DNA of 64,000 bases from Dyella halodurans (GTDB taxonomy: Bacteria > Pseudomonadota > Gammaproteobacteria > Xanthomonadales > Rhodanobacteraceae), in NCBI RefSeq assembly GCF_026283925.1, contig NZ_JAPDPF010000006.1, positions 238,049 through 302,048 on the forward strand. Direction: 5' to 3'. The notes under the pieces were generated by a model. The model did not search any database. It worked only from the letters and a program-made list of their open reading frames with translations, and was not told the DNA's origin. A program made the position numbers and the translations under genes. Numbering within the stretch: position 1 is the stretch's first letter; every line of letters begins with the position of its first letter. Shown one piece after another: positions 18,466 to 31,017 of the stretch.

Positions 18466-20773
18466 GCGGAGCCATGAGGATCGAAAGGCAGAAATGGAAG
18501 GCCACGCCAAGGCTCACCGTCAGCCCGATGGCACGCAGCACGGGAATCGAGCTCCAGGCGAGCATCCCAAACACCAGCAGGGCCGACAGCACGCAGACCA
18601 GGGTGGCATGCAGGGTGCGCCGCTGTTCGGCCGCATCGCCGGTGTCGCGCTCAAAGAACAGCGCGTAGTGCAGCCCGAGGCCGGCCGCGAGGATCAGTGC
18701 CACCAGATGGAACAGCGAGATCTCGACGCCGGCCATGCGCTCGACCGCCAGCACCAGGAAGGTGGCCAGGGTCATCGGCGCCAGTACGTGCCAGGCGCGC
18801 CGAACGCTGCGCAAAGCGAAGGAGATGACCAGCACCAGCAGCACCGCGGCGGCCAGCAAGGCATGCAGGATGCGTGCGCGATAATCGGCCACCAAGGACT
18901 CCGCGGCATCCTTCAGATCGAGCAGACGCACGGCTCCACCGTTTTCCTTCACCCATGCCTGCATCGCGGCCACGTCGTGCAACCCGCTCAGCGTGGCCAG
19001 GCCCAACCACTGGTCATCTCGCTGCACCAACATGGCCGCCAGACGCTGCCCCAAGGGTGACGCCGCAAAACGAGCCGGTGTGAGCGGCGGCGATTCGCGT
19101 GCCCGCTGCACATCATCGACGAACGGGGCGAACAGGCCGGGCTTGAACGGCATGCCTTGCAAGGCCTCGTCCAGCGCCTGCTGCAATGCGTCGCGAGCCG
19201 GCAGTTTCTGCTGGCGCTCACGCTGCACGGCCGCGCTGGGGAGATAGCGCGACGGCAACTCGACGGTATCCACCACATGTCGCGCCACCAGCGCCGCGAT
19301 CGCCGGCTCGATGCGCTCGGACAACTCCAACACCCCTTCGTCACTCGAAGAGGCCAGGACCAACAGGTAGCGCACATCCGGTGCACCCAGGGCCTCGCGC
19401 AGGCGCGCGTCGCGCTGCAACAGGTCCCGCGGCAAGGGCGTAAGCGCAGACAGATCGTTTTGCCAGAACGGGCCTTGCGCAAAGACCAACATCAACACGG
19501 TTGCCAGCGCGACCAGCAGCGGTATCCAGCGCGGCCGCGGCAATGCATCGACGAAACGGCGCGTGGCGACCAGCCAGCGCATGTCGGCCACGTCACGAAC
19601 CCGCTCAGGCAGCAGATAAGGCAGCAGATAGCGCGTGCTGAATCCCGCCACCAGCAGCCCGGTGACGGTGAACACCGCCAGCTGACGCAGTCCATTCACG
19701 CCCGAGGCGTAGAACGCGGCATAGGCGATGCAGGCCGATGCGATGGCCGTCAGCAACAACGGCCACAAATCACGCACGCTTTGCACGGCGTCCTCGCCAG
19801 CGCGGCGATGGCTGAGGACGCGTATCGGATACTCCTGCGCCACGCCCAGCAGGGTGAAGCCAAACGCCAGCGTGATGCCGTGCACTTCAGGAAACAACCA
19901 CACCAAGGCGGCGATACCCACCAGTGCGGCGCTGGCGATCGGCAGGGCCGACAGCAGTAGCGAACTGACACTGCGATAAGCCAACAACAACAACAGGACG
20001 AAACCCACGGTGGAGATGCGACCGATCCACTCGGCCTGGGCGCGTGTCTGCGCGTTCACCAGCACGCTGAAATACCCAGGACCGCTCAGCGCAAGCGTGG
20101 CGCCCTGGTGGCCGGGCAGCGCGTCGAAGGCGCGACGAATGCCGTCGATGGCGATTGACTGTGCATCGGGATCAAAGCCTGGCGCCTGCGTCTGCACCAG
20201 CAGCAAGGCCTCGTGCTGCGCCGAAAACCACACGCCGTTGCGCACCTCCGGCGACGTCGGCGGCGTCCAGCGCTCGGCCAGCTTCAGCACTTCAAGCGTG
20301 GGATCGCGCGGCAGCAGACCCTTCAGCAAGCTGGCCGCCGGCGAGGACAGATCTTCCAGCCGTTGCTGCAGTTCGTCGCGCAGGAAGGCGGCATCCATGC
20401 GCTGGGTGTCCAGCGTCGGCGACAGCAGATAGCGGTAGGGCAGCAGCCTGTCGTCGAGCGAGGCGATGTCGAAACTGCCGTTGAGCACCTGGCTGTAGCG
20501 AGGGTCTCCGCGCAGCGCCGCCACCAGGCCCTGGCTCAGCGTCGCGAGTTGCTCGTCGGATTTGCCGGCGATGGCCAGCAGCAACAACCGTGAGCCGGGA
20601 CCTTCGCCAACCTGCTCCATCAACAGGCGCTGATCGGGCGTGGTCGGCGCCGGCATGAAGCTGCGCAAGTCGGTGCTGATGCGTAGGCGCTGGGACACCA
20701 TCCAGCCCAGTGCGGCCAGGGTCGCCAGCCACAGCACCAGGAGGAGCAGGCGCCCGCGGCGTTGCATGCTCAT
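18449..20773 (-). CDS. MMPL-family RND exporter of the pigment cluster
   Basis: A 774-residue inner-membrane RND/MMPL transporter, expected to move the aryl-polyene lipid toward the outer membrane. One helix at residues 7-27 (LLLLVLWLATLAALGWMVS) is followed by a large periplasmic loop, then a five-helix bundle starting near residue 250, a second loop, and a final bundle near residues 640-770. The GFTLLGVAQEYPIRVLSHRRAGED block matches the proton-relay region of MMPL proteins. Start and upstream stop overlap (ATGA), and the next gene overlaps its 3' end. Confidence 0.87.
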   Translation of the reverse strand: MSMQRRGRLLLLVLWLATLAALGWMVSQRLRISTDLRSFMPAPTTPDQRLLMEQVGEGPGSRLLLLAIAGKSDEQLATLSQGLVAALRGDPRYSQVLNGSFDIASLDDRLLPYRYLLSPTLDTQRMDAAFLRDELQQRLEDLSSPAASLLKGLLPRDPTLEVLKLAERWTPPTSPEVRNGVWFSAQHEALLLVQTQAPGFDPDAQSIAIDGIRRAFDALPGHQGATLALSGPGYFSVLVNAQTRAQAEWIGRISTVGFVLLLLLAYRSVSSLLLSALPIASAALVGIAALVWLFPEVHGITLAFGFTLLGVAQEYPIRVLSHRRAGEDAVQSVRDLWPLLLTAIASACIAYAAFYASGVNGLRQLAVFTVTGLLVAGFSTRYLLPYLLPERVRDVADMRWLVATRRFVDALPRPRWIPLLVALATVLMLVFAQGPFWQNDLSALTPLPRDLLQRDARLREALGAPDVRYLLVLASSSDEGVLELSERIEPAIAALVARHVVDTVELPSRYLPSAAVQRERQQKLPARDALQQALDEALQGMPFKPGLFAPFVDDVQRARESPPLTPARFAASPLGQRLAAMLVQRDDQWLGLATLSGLHDVAAMQAWVKENGGAVRLLDLKDAAESLVADYRARILHALLAAAVLLVLVISFALRSVRRAWHVLAPMTLATFLVLAVERMAGVEISLFHLVALILAAGLGLHYALFFERDTGDAAEQRRTLHATLVCVLSALLVFGMLAWSSIPVLRAIGLTVSLGVAFHFCLSILMAPHARKD

Positions 20774-21417
20774 CCGCCGTGGCAGAGCGCCACCAGCGCT
20801 TCGCGCGTAGGCGTCACCGGCATGCTGGCGGCGAGCTCACCGAGCAGGTCGATGGCGAGATCGCCGTCCGTCTCCTGCATGCGCATGCAGCGCGGCTCAT
20901 TGCCTTGGCCGTCGATCTCGATGCGACTGACCGTGCGCAGCAGGGTCGGGTCGCGCGGCGTAAGCGTCAGGGTCCAGCGCTTGGTGTCGTTGACGGTGTG
21001 CTGGATCGCAAAGGCCTGCTCCAGGCGTTCGGAATCGCCGCCGAGCAAGGCGACGAAACTGTCGAGCATGATCTGTAGCTGCGGCGCGCGCTTGAGCGAG
21101 AAGCGACGCGGCGGACGGCCCTCGCGCTGCTGGGTGACCTCGCCGTCGGCGATGCTCGAGACTTCGCGATTCGGATGATCCACGCGGCGCTCAAGGCGAT
21201 CGCCGCCCAGCCAGGCCAGCTCGCCCGACACCACCAGCGGTTGGTCCAGCAGCTTGAGGAAGCGCGCCTCGGCGAACGCCGTGCGCGCAGGTGCAGGACG
21301 ACCCAGCGAGTTCACCAGCACGCGCGCCGTGGCGGCGTCTTCAGGCGCCGACGCGTTCGCGCACAGCGACAGCATCGTTCCACCCAGGAACACCAGCATC
21401 TTGCTGCCAGAAATCAT
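20770..21417 (-). CDS. LolA-like outer-membrane lipoprotein carrier protein
   Basis: A periplasmic LolA-fold protein of 215 residues found in aryl-polyene clusters, where it may shuttle the pigment lipid or a lipoprotein. The signal peptide is MISGSKMLVFLGG followed by TMLSLCANASA. Downstream, FAEARFLKLLDQPLVVSGELAWLGGD matches the LolA core and FVALLGGDSERLEQAF follows. ATG at 21417 gives the best signal peptide and overlaps the 3' end of the acyltransferase gene by 77 bp, an unusually long overlap. ATG at 21399 is an alternative. It is coupled to the MMPL gene by ATGA. Confidence 0.8.
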   Translation of the reverse strand: MISGSKMLVFLGGTMLSLCANASAPEDAATARVLVNSLGRPAPARTAFAEARFLKLLDQPLVVSGELAWLGGDRLERRVDHPNREVSSIADGEVTQQREGRPPRRFSLKRAPQLQIMLDSFVALLGGDSERLEQAFAIQHTVNDTKRWTLTLTPRDPTLLRTVSRIEIDGQGNEPRCMRMQETDGDLAIDLLGELAASMPVTPTREALVALCHGG

Positions 21418-22294
21418 AGAAATTGAACCAGTTGTAGGGGGCAACCTGGGCGTAATGTTCCACGCGACGGGCGTAACGGGCGATGACCGCGTCCAGCGCT
21501 TGCGCGCGCTCATGGCGCGGAATCTCCACGCGTTCGGCGAACGCTTCGAAGATGAGGCGGTAGCGGTTGCCGCCTTCGTACAGTCCGAAGCACAGCATCA
21601 CCGGCACTTTCAGCGAATGAGCCAGCAACCAGGGACCCACCGGGAACGGCGCGGGTGCGCCGAGGAAGGGCGTACGCCGCAACACTTCGTGCTCGCGCCC
21701 ACGGTCGGCCAGCAAGGCCACCATGGCGCCCTGCTCGCAGGCTTCGGCGATGGCGAGCGTGATCGACGCGCCACCGAGCGATGCATCGATCACCTGGTCG
21801 CCGACTTCGGGAGCGAGCGCTTCGAGCAACTCGGTCATGGCTGGCGTCTTCTGCTTGTCCAGCACGACGCGCAGCGAAACCTCCGGCCGGCGCGAACCCA
21901 GCGCGCGCAAGGCTTCGAAGCTTCCCTGATGGGTTCCCAACAGCAGCATGCCACGCCCCTGGGCGAGGCAGGCCTCGAGCTCGTCCAGCCCTTCGACCGA
22001 AATATCGAAGCCTTTCTCGCCGTGCGCCAGCAGGAAGATCCGATCCAGAATCGTCGCGGCAAAGCTGTGGATGTGCTTCATCACCTGCCAGGTGGATACC
22101 GGCCGGGCCAGCACGCGCTCCAGGAAGCGCCGCGAGGCGAGCCGCTCAGGCCCACGCCGCAGGAAGAAATAAAGCGTGATCGGATAGAGGCATAGACGGC
22201 CAAGTGGGCGACCACCATGCAAGGCAATCGTGCGGATCAGCCACAACGCAAAGCGTCCACCACCTTCAGGGCGACTCTGCCAGTGTTCGCTCAC
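21341..22294 (-). CDS. LpxL-type acyltransferase of the pigment cluster
   Basis: A lysophospholipid/Kdo-lipid-type acyltransferase of 317 residues, thought to join the aryl-polyene acyl chain to a lipid at the inner membrane. The HX4E catalytic motif is in LLLGTHQGSFEAL, as in LpxL/HtrB proteins. A short hydrophobic region near residue 35 may anchor it. Further on LLADRGREHE and RRTPFLGAPAPFPVGP match the substrate block. It overlaps the ApeI-like gene by 4 bp upstream and the LolA-like gene downstream, so it belongs to a compact leftward operon. Confidence 0.85.
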   Translation of the reverse strand: MSEHWQSRPEGGGRFALWLIRTIALHGGRPLGRLCLYPITLYFFLRRGPERLASRRFLERVLARPVSTWQVMKHIHSFAATILDRIFLLAHGEKGFDISVEGLDELEACLAQGRGMLLLGTHQGSFEALRALGSRRPEVSLRVVLDKQKTPAMTELLEALAPEVGDQVIDASLGGASITLAIAEACEQGAMVALLADRGREHEVLRRTPFLGAPAPFPVGPWLLAHSLKVPVMLCFGLYEGGNRYRLIFEAFAERVEIPRHERAQALDAVIARYARRVEHYAQVAPYNWFNFYDFWQQDAGVPGWNDAVAVRERVGA

Positions 22295-22590
22295 GGCGCC
22301 CCCTCGATCAGGCCACGCGCCAGCAAGGCGCCGTCGCGGCGTATTTCAAAGCGCACGCCGCCGGCTGCGTCGACCAGGTCCAGCGTGGCATGTTGATCCG
22401 GCAGCAATGGCGCCATGAACTTCGCTTCCAGCACGCGCGCCAGGCGTACGTCGCGCCACTCCCGCAACGCCAGCGCCACGTGCTCCAGCAGCACCACGCC
22501 CGGCACCAGCGGCGCGCCAGGGAAGTGACCGGGCAGGCTGGGATGATCCGCCGCCACGCAGATCTCGCGCTGGAAGACGGTGCTGCTCAT
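22291..22590 (-). CDS. ApeI-like hot-dog dehydratase
   Basis: A 99-residue hot-dog protein of the ApeI group, second dehydratase of the pigment pathway. The hallmark HPSLPGHFPGAPLVPGVVLLE is at residues 16-36, with the catalytic His in GHFPG. A short C-terminal sheet follows. The stop overlaps the acyltransferase start (ATGA). The gap to the ACP gene upstream is 167 bp with no recognisable gene, so ACP and ApeI-like may or may not share a transcript. Confidence 0.85.
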   Translation of the reverse strand: MSSTVFQREICVAADHPSLPGHFPGAPLVPGVVLLEHVALALREWRDVRLARVLEAKFMAPLLPDQHATLDLVDAAGGVRFEIRRDGALLARGLIEGAP

Positions 22591-22757
22591 GGCAACGCAG
22601 ATCCGTTACCAGGCGCCCACCGGGGCCAACGGGCCGCCATGGCATAGTCATCCGAAGCAAGGAGGCAGGAGCGCGACATGACTGGATCTGCCTGTTCCTT
22701 AGAGGGGCGACGGCGACGGAAGGCTGCAGGATCTGACCGCATCGTGCCCCATGCGGG

Positions 22758-23027
22758 TCAGGCCGCCCGGTGCTGTTCGATGTGTTCGGACAGCGTACGC
22801 AGGCTGGTAAAAATCTGGCGGTTTTCCGGATTGTCCGAGCGCAGCTGAAAACCGTAACGCTTGGACACGGCCAGCGCGATCTCCAGCGCATCGATGGAAT
22901 CCAGGCCGAGATCGCCGCCGAACAGGGGCGCATCAGGATCGATCTGATCCGGCGTCACTGCCTCCAGATTGAGGCATTCCACAATCAAGGTAGCCAGCTG
23001 GTGTTGTGGGGTGCTCTGCTCGGCCAT
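22758..23027 (-). CDS. xanC: Acyl carrier protein of the pigment pathway
   Basis: An 89-residue acyl carrier protein. The phosphopantetheine serine is S44 in GGDLGLDSIDALEI, followed by an acidic helix II (ALEIALAVSKRYGF). It is longer than AcpP and less acidic, as in dedicated pigment ACPs. In Xanthomonas the ACP XanC carries the 3-hydroxybenzoyl starter; the symbol is given by context and the similarity is not tested. It heads the leftward arm and is divergent from xanB2, 90 bp away, so the two may share a promoter region. Confidence 0.82.
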   Translation of the reverse strand: MAEQSTPQHQLATLIVECLNLEAVTPDQIDPDAPLFGGDLGLDSIDALEIALAVSKRYGFQLRSDNPENRQIFTSLRTLSEHIEQHRAA

Positions 23028-23117
23028 GCCCTTTCGTACTCGTTACTGGCGCCTCTCCCCCAGAGGCAGCGGTCGACAAGTGTAACATAGCGCCCCCGTC
23101 TCCCTCGGTTGCACTCC

Positions 23118-24110
23118 ATGGTTCAGGGTTGTGAAAACGCGGTCGCCCGGCCCACGCTGCGGCGCGCACCAAGGGTGTCTTACCGCAATGCCGACCCCGA
23201 GGCGGTCCTGCACGAGCCGGGCACGCTGGCCGTCTTCGGCTTTGGGGCCGGCGCCACCCGCAGCGCCGATCCACGCTGGCTGGGGGTGGATCTTGAGTGC
23301 TTCGATGCGCCGGCGCCGCTGGAAATCTGGCAGGTGAACGGGCCGGTAACCCATGGTCGCGCGGGCGAGCTGCGCTGGTCCGCTGGCGACGGCTGGCTGT
23401 TCGCCGCCATCGAGCTGGACGAGCGCGCCCATGACGGCACCCGCGGCGCCAGCGCCGCTGCCTATGCGGCCTTGTGCGCCTTTCTGGCGACCCGCGGCGA
23501 ACGCCATGTGCAACGCATCTGGAATTACCTGGGCGCGATCAACCTGGGCGAGGGCGACAACGAGCGCTACAAGCAGTTCTGCGACGGCCGGGTCGAGGGC
23601 ATGGGCGGGTTCTTCGCCGATGGCTTTCCCGCGGCGACTGCCATTGGCCACCATGCCGGCGAAGCACGCCTGCAGGTCTACCTGCTCGCCGGCGACCAAC
23701 CCGGCCTGAGGGTGGAAAATCCGCGCCAGGTCAGCGCCTGGCACTACCCACGCCAATATGGCCGCACGACGCCCCGATTCGCCCGCGCCATGGCCTTGCC
23801 GGCACAGGACGCGCTGGCCATCTCAGGCACGGCCGCCGTGGTCGGCCATGCCTCGGCGCATCAGGACGACCTGCAAGCCCAGCTCGACGAAACGCTGACC
23901 AACCTGGAGGCCTTGCTTGCCAGCGCCGGCATGAAGGCCGGATTCGACACGCAGTCGCCGCTCAAGGCCTATGTGCGACACCCGACCGACGCGCCGCATG
24001 TGCGCGACTTCCTGCAGCACCGCCTGCCGGGCGTGCCCGTGCTGCTGCTGCATGGCGACATCTGCAGGCAGGAGTTGCTGGTGGAACTCGACGGCTGGCG
24101 TTACGCGTAA
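23118..24110 (+). CDS. xanB2: XanB2-type chorismatase (hydroxybenzoate synthase)
   Basis: Splits chorismate to 3- and 4-hydroxybenzoate plus pyruvate; 3-HBA is the xanthomonadin starter and 4-HBA can feed ubiquinone. The 330-residue protein belongs to the FkbO/Hyg5/XanB2 chorismatase family: NYLGAINLGEGDNERYKQF and CDGRVEGMGGFF near residues 140-170, GHHAGEARLQVYLLAGDQPG, ENPRQVSAWHYPRQYGRTTPRF, and ISGTAAVVGHASAHQDD are conserved blocks. ATG at 23118 is used; an in-frame TTG at 23109 is possible. It is divergent from the ACP gene. Earlier databases called it a pteridine-dependent dioxygenase-like protein. Confidence 0.9.
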   Translation: MVQGCENAVARPTLRRAPRVSYRNADPEAVLHEPGTLAVFGFGAGATRSADPRWLGVDLECFDAPAPLEIWQVNGPVTHGRAGELRWSAGDGWLFAAIELDERAHDGTRGASAAAYAALCAFLATRGERHVQRIWNYLGAINLGEGDNERYKQFCDGRVEGMGGFFADGFPAATAIGHHAGEARLQVYLLAGDQPGLRVENPRQVSAWHYPRQYGRTTPRFARAMALPAQDALAISGTAAVVGHASAHQDDLQAQLDETLTNLEALLASAGMKAGFDTQSPLKAYVRHPTDAPHVRDFLQHRLPGVPVLLLHGDICRQELLVELDGWRYA

Positions 24111-24245
24111 CGCCGGAACTCGCGGACAGGCACTGCATCTGCGTGCAAATGCGGGTTTGCCGGCCCCTCTGTTCGTCGCCGGTATTGCCGACGCGGCGCG
24201 GGAGCGCCTGAGCCGGATTCCCCGCGGCCAACTCGATCCTGCCGC

Positions 24246-25616
24246 TTATTTCTTGGTCGGGCGATGCCAGCCTTGCAGCGTTACCTGGCGGGCGCGCGCA
24301 ATCGTCAGCTCACCGGCCGGCGCATGCTTGCCGATCACCGAGCCCGCGCCAATGGTGGCCTGGGCGCCGATGCTCACCGGCGCCACCAAGGCGCTGTTGG
24401 AACCGATGAAGGCGCCATCGCCAATGGTGGTGAGGCTCTTGTTGACGCCGTCGTAGTTGCAGGTGATGGTGCCGGCGCCGATGTTCACGCCGCTGCCGAT
24501 CACGGTGTCGCCGAGATAGCTCAGGTGATTGGCCTTGCTGCCCTCGCCAAGTTGCGCTTTCTTGGTCTCGACGAAATTCCCGATATGCACGCCGGCGGCG
24601 AGTTCGGTACCCGGGCGCAAGCGCGCATACGGACCGATGATGCAAGGCCCGTGCGTCACCACGCCTTCCAGGTCGCAGTGCGAATGCACCACGGTGCCAG
24701 CGGCAAGGCTGACATTCTTCAGGCGCGTGAAGGCGCCGATCCGCACGTCCTCGCCCAGCGATACCTCGCCTTCGAGAATGACGTCGATATCGATGTCGAC
24801 GTCCATACCTGCCGTCACCGTGCCACGTACGTCGATGCGTGCAGGGTCGACGATGCGCACGCCGTCCAGTGCGAGCGCCTTGGCGGCACGCAGTCGATAC
24901 TGCGCTTCGAGCTCGGCCAGCTGCCAGGGATTATTGGCACCGGCCGCCTCGTATTCGTCCGCGCATTCCACGCAGGCCGCGGCGCGATTTTCGGAGGCGG
25001 CCATGGCGAAGATATCGGTGAGGTAGTACTCGCCTTGCGCATTGTTGCGATCGAGTTTGGAGGTCCAGCGCTTCAGCGCCTCCGCCTCGGCGGCCACGAT
25101 GCCCGTATTGATCAGATTGACGGCGCGCTGGCCGTCGTCGGCGTCCTTCTCTTCCACCACGGCACGCACGAAGCCATTGCCGTCACGCAGGACGCGCCCG
25201 TAACCCTGCGGATCGGCGACGCGGGTCGCCAGCAGGCTGACCGTGCCTTCGGCGTTCACCAGTTGCTGCAGGGTCTGCGCGCGGGTCAGTGGCACATCGC
25301 CATACAGCACCAACACCGTGGCGTCGTCAGGAACATCGAGCAGCGCTTCGCGCACGGCGTGCCCCGTGCCCAGCCGCTGCGACTGCAGCACCCAGTGCAG
25401 ATCGGGCTGGCCCTCGAACGCTCCCCGTACCTGGTCACCGCAATGGCCGTAAACCAGGTGGATGACCTGCGGCCGCAACGCGCGGGCGGCCTCGAGCACA
25501 TGCGCCAGCAAGGGGCGGCCGGCCAGCGGCATCAGCACCTTGGCTTTCTTGGACTTCATGCGCTTGCCCTCACCAGCGGCAAGGACGATGACGTGCAGGG
25601 GGGCATTCTTGATCAT
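24246..25616 (-). CDS. glmU: Bifunctional GlcNAc-1-P uridyltransferase/GlcN-1-P acetyltransferase
   Basis: Makes UDP-GlcNAc from glucosamine-1-phosphate, acetyl-CoA and UTP for peptidoglycan and LPS. The 456-residue chain starts with the nucleotidyltransferase signature [23 protein letters not shown]. After residue 250 it runs into a left-handed beta-helix of hexapeptide repeats. The block [22 protein letters not shown] near residue 345 holds the acetyltransferase active-site His. The C-terminal tail is basic. It lies apart from the ATP synthase operon although glmU often sits near atpC in gammaproteobacteria; here only a small lipoprotein gene is between. Confidence 0.97.
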   Translation of the reverse strand: MIKNAPLHVIVLAAGEGKRMKSKKAKVLMPLAGRPLLAHVLEAARALRPQVIHLVYGHCGDQVRGAFEGQPDLHWVLQSQRLGTGHAVREALLDVPDDATVLVLYGDVPLTRAQTLQQLVNAEGTVSLLATRVADPQGYGRVLRDGNGFVRAVVEEKDADDGQRAVNLINTGIVAAEAEALKRWTSKLDRNNAQGEYYLTDIFAMAASENRAAACVECADEYEAAGANNPWQLAELEAQYRLRAAKALALDGVRIVDPARIDVRGTVTAGMDVDIDIDVILEGEVSLGEDVRIGAFTRLKNVSLAAGTVVHSHCDLEGVVTHGPCIIGPYARLRPGTELAAGVHIGNFVETKKAQLGEGSKANHLSYLGDTVIGSGVNIGAGTITCNYDGVNKSLTTIGDGAFIGSNSALVAPVSIGAQATIGAGSVIGKHAPAGELTIARARQVTLQGWHRPTKK

Positions 25617-25697
25617 GGGCTGGCCCGTCGTGGCTAGCGGCGGAGCATACCAGCCGCCAGCGGGAACGCCGCGGTCCGTTCCATGGCCAGGAAAGGG

Positions 25698-26270
25698 CTA
25701 GCGGCCAGCGTCTGGCGGGGCGCTGGCGTCGGTCACCGGTTTCCCGTCCTTCCAGGCGAAATGAAACACATAGTGCAGGCTGAAAGGGCGCGCCTCGCTG
25801 TCCACTTCGTGGGGATTGCCGTTGGCATCGGCCGCCCAGCGACTGATGCGCAGCGGCTCGAAGGTCCATTGCTCGGCCGCCGTGCGCACGGCCTGGGCAA
25901 ACAGCCGCTGCTGCGGGTCAGCCTGTGCTTCATCGGCAATGCGCACGTCGTTCACCTTGCCCTCGGTGTCGACGACCAGCAGGGCCTCGACCTCCTGCGG
26001 TGGCAAGCGTGCCGCCAGCAACGCCGGCGGATAGACCGGCGCCGGGTGGAGGAGCGGCGTGGCGCCGGCCGAGATCTCTCCCAGCGCCAGCTGATAGTGC
26101 TGCATCCCGGCCGTAGCCCGCTCGCGGTACGAGGTCTCGCCCACGGGCTGGGGAGCCTCGGGCCTGGCCGAGGGTGAGCTGACACAGCCTGACAGCAGCA
26201 GGGCAGCGAGAGACAGGACACCGCCGAGAGTCGGCGCTGGACCGAACCGGCGCGGTGATGACACATCCAT
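25698..26270 (-). CDS. Lipoprotein with a TonB C-terminal-like domain
   Basis: A predicted lipoprotein of 190 residues. The lipobox LLLSGC puts the lipidated Cys at residue 29 after a hydrophobic stretch. The C-terminal part (VYPPALLAARLPPQEVEALLVVDTEGKVNDVRI, then AEQWTFEPLRI) resembles the TonB C-terminal fold seen in energy-transducer-like proteins. It lacks the N-terminal TonB helix and Pro-rich stalk. ATG at 26270 is chosen from the lipoprotein signal. It is placed between glmU and the ATP synthase operon, all leftward, but a terminator follows atpC. Confidence 0.75.
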   Translation of the reverse strand: MDVSSPRRFGPAPTLGGVLSLAALLLSGCVSSPSARPEAPQPVGETSYRERATAGMQHYQLALGEISAGATPLLHPAPVYPPALLAARLPPQEVEALLVVDTEGKVNDVRIADEAQADPQQRLFAQAVRTAAEQWTFEPLRISRWAADANGNPHEVDSEARPFSLHYVFHFAWKDGKPVTDASAPPDAGR

Positions 26271-26305
26271 GGGCGGCGACCTCCCTGAAGGTGGCAAGCC
26301 AGCAT

Positions 26306-26336
26306 AAACAAAAACGCCGGCCCCAAGGCCGGCGTT
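26306..26336 (-). terminator. Rho-independent terminator of the atp operon
   Basis: On the minus strand a perfect 10-bp stem (AACGCCGGCC/GGCCGGCGTT, 4-nt loop) is followed by TTTGTTT. It is 40 bp beyond the atpC stop. Confidence 0.85.
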
Positions 26337-26376
26337 CGATGTCCTTCCCCCACTGGCGTGCGGGTAGGCAGACCCC

Positions 26377-26805
26377 TTAGTGCTTGAGGGTCTTACGCAG
26401 ACGCTCCAGCGCCTGCAGCTGGGTGAGTGCCTGGGCCAGCTTGGCCTGGGCATCGGCGATCTCGACCGCATCGGTGCGATTGGCCAGCGCGTCCTCGGCT
26501 TCCTGCTTGGCAGCCAGGGCGGCAGCCTCGTCGATCTCGTCGGAGCGGATCGCCGAATCGGCGAGCACGGTGACGACCTGCGGCTGCACTTCGAGAATGC
26601 CGCCGCCGGTGATGGAGATATCCACCTTCTCACCGTTCGACTGGGTAACGACGACCTTGCCCGGCTTCAGGCGGGTGATCAGCGGCGCGTGGCGCGGCGT
26701 GATGCCCAGCTCGCCGATCTCGCCGGTGGCAACGACCATCGTCGCCTCGCCCGAGTAGATCTCGGCTTCGGCACTGACGACTTCGACGCGAATGGTGTGG
26801 CTCAT
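26377..26805 (-). CDS. atpC: ATP synthase epsilon subunit
   Basis: The epsilon subunit of F1, part of the central stalk and an inhibitor of ATP hydrolysis. The 142-residue protein starts with a beta-sandwich ([38 protein letters not shown], quoted in part), with the conserved GELGI-PRHAPL block. It ends with two helices rich in Ala and Leu, with the terminal RKTLKH. It is the last gene of the atp operon and is followed by a strong terminator. Gap to atpD is 57 bp. Confidence 0.96.
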   Translation of the reverse strand: MSHTIRVEVVSAEAEIYSGEATMVVATGEIGELGITPRHAPLITRLKPGKVVVTQSNGEKVDISITGGGILEVQPQVVTVLADSAIRSDEIDEAAALAAKQEAEDALANRTDAVEIADAQAKLAQALTQLQALERLRKTLKH

Positions 26806-26862
26806 GACTCGGATTCCGGATGCTTAAGGCAATGGGCGGACCACAGGGTCCGCCCCGAGGGA

Positions 26863-28317
<1,455 letters not shown>

Positions 28318-28353
28318 CTACGCGTCGCCAGAATTTGATGGGTGCAGCTGCGG

Positions 28354-29283
28354 TTACACCGCAGCTGCACCACCGACGATTTCGGAAATTTCCTGGGTGA
28401 TCGCGGCCTGACGCGCCTTGTTGTAAATCAGCGTCAGCTCACCGATCACCTTGTTCGCGTTGTCCGACGCGCTCTTCATCGCGACCATGCGCGCGGCATG
28501 CTCGCTGGCGAGGTTTTCCAGCACGCCCTGGTACACGATCGACTCGATGTAGCGAGCCATCACGTGTTCAAGCACGGTGGCGGCATCGGGTTCGTAGATG
28601 TAATCCCAGTCGTGCTTCTGCTCGAGCTTGAGGCCCGCCACCGGGTAATCCGGCGACGGCGACGACTCGCTGGCCACGACGCCCAGTTCCTCGGCAACCA
28701 CGCCCAGCGGCAGCAGCGCGTGCACGGCCGGCTTCTGCACCATGGTGTTGACGAAGTCGTTGTGGGCCAGGAACACACGGTCGACCTTGCCCGCCAGGTA
28801 GCCGTCCAGCGCGAGCTTGATCACGCCCACCAGCTGATCGAGCTTCGGCTTCTCGCCGAGATGGCTGACGCTGCCGATCAGGTTGATGCCCTTGAGGCGG
28901 CGGAAGAACTGGATCGCCTTCTGGCCGACCGCCACCACGTCCACTTCGACGCCCTTGGCCTGCCATTCGAGGATGTTGGGCAGCAGGCGACGGAACAGGT
29001 TGGAGTTCAGGCCACCGCACAGGCCGCGGTCGGTGGTGATGACCAGATAGCCCACGCGCTTGACGGTCTCGCGCTCCTGCAGGAACGGATGACTGAAGTC
29101 GGTGTTGGCCTGGGCCACATGCGCGATCACCTTGCGCATGGCGCGCGCATAGGGGCGCGAGGCCTTCATCAGATCCTGCGCCTTGCGGATCTTCGAGGCC
29201 GAGACCATTTCGAGCGCGCGCGTCACCTTGCGCATGTTCTGCGTGCTCTTGATCTTGGTTTTGATTTCGCGTCCGCTTGCCAC
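28354..29283 (-). CDS. atpG: ATP synthase gamma subunit
   Basis: The rotor shaft of F1. The N-terminal helix ([25 protein letters not shown]) and the C-terminal helix ([31 protein letters not shown]) form the coiled coil. At 309 residues it is somewhat longer than E. coli gamma (287), with the extra length mainly in the middle, around [21 protein letters not shown]. The start codon is GTG. It stands between atpA and atpD as usual. Confidence 0.96.
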   Translation of the reverse strand: MASGREIKTKIKSTQNMRKVTRALEMVSASKIRKAQDLMKASRPYARAMRKVIAHVAQANTDFSHPFLQERETVKRVGYLVITTDRGLCGGLNSNLFRRLLPNILEWQAKGVEVDVVAVGQKAIQFFRRLKGINLIGSVSHLGEKPKLDQLVGVIKLALDGYLAGKVDRVFLAHNDFVNTMVQKPAVHALLPLGVVAEELGVVASESSPSPDYPVAGLKLEQKHDWDYIYEPDAATVLEHVMARYIESIVYQGVLENLASEHAARMVAMKSASDNANKVIGELTLIYNKARQAAITQEISEIVGGAAAV

Positions 29284-29376
29284 GTTTGCCTCAACCTGTT
29301 GGGTGATTGCGATCCCGGTCCGTTCGGCCGGAGTGCTGTACAGCCGCGCATGCGGCGGCTGTACACCCGTTACTGC

Positions 29377-30927
<1,551 letters not shown>

Positions 30928-31017
30928 GGTCGGTATCCTGAATTTTTAAGCTTCTTTAAGAGTCCGGCCACGGATGGCCGGTTTGGCTCTTCGCGAAACG
31001 GACTTCGCGTAAAACTT

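Noticed and set aside
22591..22757. A missing pigment gene between the ACP and ApeI-like genes
   Set aside because: The 167-bp gap holds no frame with a ribosome-binding site or recognisable domain, so it is treated as non-coding.
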